Shown here in pieces: positions 59,685-64,000 of a DNA stretch of 64,000 nt (its first letter is position 1; each line of letters starts with the position of its first letter). This DNA is from Heterobilharzia americana (taxonomy: Eukaryota; Platyhelminthes; Trematoda; Strigeidida; Schistosomatidae), in NCBI GenBank assembly GCA_944470555.2, contig OX104131.1, forward strand, positions 16,794,515-16,858,514, read 5' to 3'. Under the pieces are notes generated by a model. That model did no database searches. It had not been told where the DNA came from and was given only the letters and a program-made list of their open reading frames with translations. The translations under genes were made by a program, and so were the position numbers.

Positions 59685-59835
59685 TAATCGATGTTTGGGC
59701 CGGCAACCCAAAAGCTGTTGGTTTTAATCCTGCCGCTATTCAGATTTTCATTTCACCTTCAATCATCATCCAGGTTAAATAAAATAACATGAGTCTACCG
59801 AACTGAAGCTATCTCAGATAGTTGTATTAATGATC
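59685..59835 (+). repeat. SINE family C, tail with damaged tRNA part
   Basis: TTGGTTTTAATCCTGCC, TTTTCATTTCACCTTCAATC and CTGAAGCTATCTCAGATAGT. Confidence 0.55.
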
Positions 59836-60239
59836 TCTGTTTTGTTATGCTTAGATAGAATCTAGATAAATTCACTTTTAAAACCTATCAAGTGTCGATT
59901 TCTGAAGTGAAGGGAGAATGTTTTCCGTATGTTGTGTGAAAATATGCTAAGTCATGTGAAGGATTACCACCTGATGACTGTCATTCTTTTGTTCGTTAGT
60001 ATTTAATATGGTGATAATGTTGGAGTGGGTGTTATTCATTGTTTAGACATTTTTCAAGGTCCTTTATTTTGTATATTTTTAACATCAGCTGTTTTTCAGC
60101 CTCTTGATTCACGTGAATTAGCGTAGTTAATCTGTCCCTAATTAGAAGTGTACTTTGGTAAGTCTACATTGACTGTTCATGTTGTCTTGTCTTATGTGCT
60201 GACCTAATTCTGTTGATCGTTTTGCAGTGTGGTTTTGAA

Positions 60240-60440
60240 GCTAGAAAACTTCTCATCATGATGCATATTTATTGGCAGTGGTTGGTTGGTAGAAATGGAC
60301 AGGAATCCCTGCTTGGTCTAGGTTTCGTACTTTTTAGTACTCGTCAATAGGGTGTATCTACAACATCGAGGGATTTGATGTCCCCGCATAAGTTCGAATT
60401 TGCATTGGTCATTGAAGAGTAACCTATTCATTGTTGTTTA
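60240..60440 (-). repeat. Second hammerhead-bearing tRNA-like SINE (family D)
   Basis: Minus strand: box B-like CAAATTCGAACTTATG, then ACACCCTATTGACGAGTAC, a perfect GTAC/GTAC stem II (60340-60337 with 60330-60327), GAAA (60326-60323) and ACCTAGAC. The first core base is T instead of C and the stem III closing pair is lost. Confidence 0.55.
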
Positions 60441-60984
60441 GTGCCACATGACCGATTTATATCAGTCAATAGCCTTCGCCTGGATTCGATGTAAGCTTTT
60501 CCTTTACCCATATTTTTTGAATCCATTAAATGAAAATGCTTTAAATAAAGCTTCTTCCCCATGATTTACCGTGTTCTCTAAATGGTGAACTAAGTTAAAA
60601 ATCCATAAGCGAACAGTACATGATATATATATATATTACAGTATTGTATAATATATTCGCAGGGTTAAGTTTCACTCTATATTGAGGGTTAAACAACGTG
60701 TTAGTAACTTTTGTCTTTTTGTCATCTGAACAAATAGGAGATTAGCTGAAACTGGGATACTTTACTAGTAACTGATTGGTTATTCGGGTATGATGCCGAA
60801 CGAGTTGACTTTAAATTAAAGAGGTAGTTTAACCTTTCTAGATGTTTCAGTAAACAAATACCGAGATGGAATTTCTCATCAGTTCCCTGTAACTCCTCAA
60901 TACAAATCCATAAAATCTTAAATATGTATTTTTCTGTATGTGTGTATATATTATGACGCACTATTGCATTGTTGTTATTTCTAG

Positions 60985-61285
60985 GATGGAGATGGTGACT
61001 CACAGTATATCTATCATGAAATTGCTCCTACTCAGAAACCGCTGTGTACACTAGAAGTTCGACTGAGTTCAGACAGTGGTGCTGGTGATCAACAAGGCGT
61101 TGACTTATCATTAATTGGATTAGAAAATCATCCTGAATTCTTAGATCAGTTGAATGCAACTAGCGCAGCTGAAGTGACAATGGGTTCCCTGAGTTGTGTA
61201 TTTCCCTATCGTAAGCGTACAAATGACCAAGGTTATGGGGAACAAAATGGTGAATCTGATAAACCGATATCTAATTGGCCTTCAA
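60985..61285 (+). CDS. ank: Ankyrin exon W10: UPA end and start of C-terminal region
   Basis: Follows a TTTCTAG acceptor in phase 0. DGDGDSQYIHEIAPTQKPLC continues from MREPRQPIR of the previous exon, as the last UPA strands should. The rest (VRLSSDSGAGDQQG ... LIGLENHPEFLDQL ... EQNGESDKPISNWPS) is acidic and polar and has no clear family match. It ends before GTGAGT with one base over, so the gene continues. The open frame running past 61285 to 61407 is intron read-through. The death domain is not in the window. Confidence 0.9.
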
Positions 61286-62809
61286 GTGAGTTTATTGTAT
61301 ACTGTAACAGTTATTCATTCCTTTTTGTTTTGGTGTTATCGATGTTTGATTTTTTCTTAAACAAGGTTTTTAATGTCAGTCGCCTATACACATTGTATTT
61401 AGTGTAACCTCATCATATTTGAATTAAGATAGTAGAATTTTAGAATGAATTAATTCACATTTTTTGTGGTGTTTTCCTTTACCACTTTTTAAATTTTACT
61501 AGCCTAGATTAGTGAATGACTGTAAAAGTCTCGATATGAATTCAAAAGATTCCCTGGGTGCTTACCGTCAGTTGTTTATGTTTCAAGTCGCCTACTGTAG
61601 AAAATGCTTACTGTAGGTGAAGGATTTGCGATGATTATCCACGTGTTTTGGCCAAATTTATGTTCTTTATTAAAATATACTACTGACTAATTTGAGTAGT
61701 TATCAACCACTCGGTTTGATCTGTAGATTTTGTCAGCCATGCTAAAGTGATCTAAGCATCAAACAGTCGTTTCGCTCCTTTGGAGCCGAGCTCCGACAAA
61801 TTCAGCTCACAGAGCCAAGTTTTTTAGATCACCTGAGTCTGGTTAGCTAACTTGCATGAACTGATATGCCGAAAATAGGATGGTCATTTTGCGAATTGTG
61901 TACAAATTGATCATCCCATTGCCTTCTTCCCATCCATGAAGTGTTATGAAAGGACTGTATAAACAATACAGCCAGTTCTGTATTCGATTTGTTAATTCGA
62001 TATAGCAAACAATGCAACAGTATTACTTATTCGATGACGTTCCCAGTATAAATTATTGCTCCTAAGCATGTCAAAGTATTTACACAACTGATTTTCATAG
62101 TCCTATCAACCTCATATACTTTGTGTTTAGTGCTAGTAAACTTTTCCTTATCTCCTGTGTAGATATTGTGTTATTCCTACTACATGGGTTAGGTATTAGT
62201 TGATTCAGCGTAAAAAGATTCTGTAATCAAAGTCTCTTCACAAATTATACTGGACTTGATAATATATTCATTTGTTTCAATTAACTCAAAATAATATTAT
62301 AACATGATAGTAGGTAGATATTGAGAAGTTTTCTACATGATGTTTGTGAACTTTTCTACAGCACTTACGTGAGAGTATTTAGCGTCCACTTTACTATATC
62401 AGCAATTACGTCTAATCATGTTTTTTGTTGTTGAAAATATAAGTATATAAGTACATACACATTTACACGATAACAAGAAAAGATGAACTTTTTCTACAGA
62501 AAGTTTGTACTTGTATTCCATTAATTATGATGCAATTATTTCTTTCTTCGTCTATTATATGAACAAAATCAGTGCATTGGAACATGACAAAAAGTTACTT
62601 TTATGTGTGAATGTCATATTTATAAAGTGTATTTTTTTTTCAGTATGAGTCATTGATCTATGCAGTTGATTTTCAACTATTGGATAATGGTAGGTAGACA
62701 CCTATCGAGGTTTGGGTAACCTGGGTACTATCATTATACGTCACACAACTGATGCAGTTCAACATTTATGTCATTGTTAAGAGATTTCAGTTTTCGTTAC
62801 CTTTAGATT

Positions 62810-62995
62810 GGATTCCGGTCTAGTGGCCCTTGATAAGGTGCTCACCGTGAAACCTAAGGGATCTGGATTCAATCCTTGGAAGAGTGATGGATGTGCATTG
62901 CTGGAGAGTTCTATACTAGGACAAAACAGTTGTCCAGTGCTCCCAGATTTCCAATGGCTTCCCAACTAGTGTCAGACCTTGATGTATGCCAACTT
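62810..62995 (+). repeat. SINE family B
   Basis: GGTCTAGTGGCCCTTGATAA, GGATTCAATCCTTGGAAG, GGACAAAACAGTTGTCCAGT and CCAACTAGTGTCAGACC. Confidence 0.7.
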
Positions 62996-63109
62996 GACAT
63001 ACATTTAGATTAATTATCACATTTCTGTAGTGTTCACATTTTAACTACATGACTATTGTTCATTTGGTTACATGATCCTATTTGCATGTTATATATTCTT
63101 AGTTGTCCT

Positions 63110-63460
63110 ATACTTAGAGGCGACCAGATTAAAACATGGTATCATTCCTTGAAGTCTTTGATTGTTGGTCTAAGCCATGACGGAAATGTAAACCCCGGAC
63201 TGGGGTCCACGTAGTGAACGAAAGTGGTGGTGGGAGACTCTAGGTGATATGACTCATATGTATCCTCTGAATTACCTCCATCTTGATCATAATACCGAAG
63301 TTCACTGCAGTTTCACTCATTGTTGTTCTCTTTTCATAACTTCCTACTACCTTTGATTACTCTCTTCTTTGTTTCTTTATCTTTCATCTTGAAGCATTCT
63401 CGCTTGATATGCTGATATAGGATATGGAAACTTGAACGGTTATGCAGTAATGAAAAGTCC
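63110..63460 (+). repeat. LINE 3'-end copy
   Basis: GCGACCAGATTAAAACATGG, GAAGTCTTTGATTGTTGG, CGGACTGGGGTCC and GGGAGACTCTAGGTGATATG match the family. The tail GCTGATATAGGATATGGAAA is near 63410. Confidence 0.6.
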
Positions 63461-64000
63461 TTTTTTGTTATTGTCTATCTGTCCTCTGCCTACACTTCAT
63501 ATTTTTTAATGTTTATCAACTAAACAGTCCTCAGAACTCAAGGAAATACATAATGATTTTAAGATTTGAATCCATAACATTTATGGGGAATTTGAGTCTT
63601 CCCTGTTGAGTTATAAAAGAAGAAAGCCTTCAGGGAACAAATTTGTTCTCAGCAATATCATTTAAGTAATTACTCAGTGTGCATCTTTGAGATGTTCTTC
63701 CGAGTTTTATAAAGTACACGAAGTGAATCACCTGAAATTGTATTCTCTGTCGACTGAGTACTGTAGGATGGGTCTTTCCATTGATCTAAATTCACCTTTA
63801 CTGAACTATTTCATTGAACAATGTCTTTGCAAATAGCTTATATACCTAGCTTCATAGGAGAAGGGGAACTGATATATACACAGTAAAGCAGCTAGCAGTG
63901 GTAGTTTATCCTGCATACAGGTGTCCAACATTGTATTTTAAACTGTGTGTATGTACTTATGTACATTATGTCGCTTAATTTAGTTAGGTATCAATAAAAT

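Larger units (their letters stand above)
54284..60984 (+). other. Ankyrin intron W9-W10
   Basis: Two Penelope-like elements on the minus strand (55140-56470, 57600-58920), SM-alpha, family B, C and D SINEs. 54290-55130, 56820-57280 and 58930-59330 show nothing further. Confidence 0.75.
61286..64000 (+). other. Ankyrin intron after W10, to window end
   Basis: Only a family B SINE and a LINE tail. I found no further exon: no phase-compatible acceptor is followed by an ankyrin-like frame. Confidence 0.6.

Noticed and set aside
61286..61407. Extension of ankyrin exon W10 to the stop at 61407
   Set aside because: A strong GTGAGT donor follows 61285 and the extension is Phe/Val-rich intron-like sequence.

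Overview
The window is eukaryotic, AT-rich, intron-rich and full of retroelements. The elements point to a schistosome or close trematode relative: tRNA-derived short repeats carrying hammerhead ribozymes (the schistosome SM-alpha type), RTE-clade retrotransposons, and Penelope-like elements with GIY-YIG ends. I cannot name the species from sequence alone.

The only host gene I can support is one ankyrin gene on the + strand. Ten exons, about 2.1 kb or 698 codons, are spread over 55 kb, and every exon junction joins in phase with one exception. Exons at 6091-6315, 8439-8524 and 10918-11066 encode the linker between the ankyrin repeats and the spectrin-binding module. Exons at 30929-31114, 32819-33009, 42537-42750, 45146-45462, 49976-50150, 54035-54283 and 60985-61285 encode the ZU5N-ZU5C-UPA supermodule. 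The ankyrin repeats must lie before the window and the death domain and C-terminus after it. The exception is exon 42537-42750, which lacks one A in an A-run at 42726-42730. This breaks the frame just before a highly conserved peptide; the next exon fits only if that base is present.

The introns hold the rest. 1-6090: a LINE reverse transcriptase remnant, a short SINE, a MITE and a LINE tail. 11067-30928 (19.9 kb): a 5'-truncated LINE, SM-alpha copies including a hammerhead with an intact core, a cluster of MITEs with 8-bp target duplications, a near-full-length but frameshifted RTE element, and Penelope ends. 33010-42536: fold-back SINEs, an RTE fragment and a Penelope-type hammerhead candidate. 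45463-49975: a large inverted SINE pair, an orphan ORF and an RTE tail. 54284-60984: two different Penelope-like elements in the same orientation.

The most notable signals are the ankyrin frameshift, an apparently intact hammerhead in sense orientation inside the 19.9-kb intron, a second tRNA-like repeat family that seems to carry a decayed hammerhead of different stem sequence, recurrent fold-back arrangements of the short repeats, and a MITE family whose three best copies show 8-bp target duplications.
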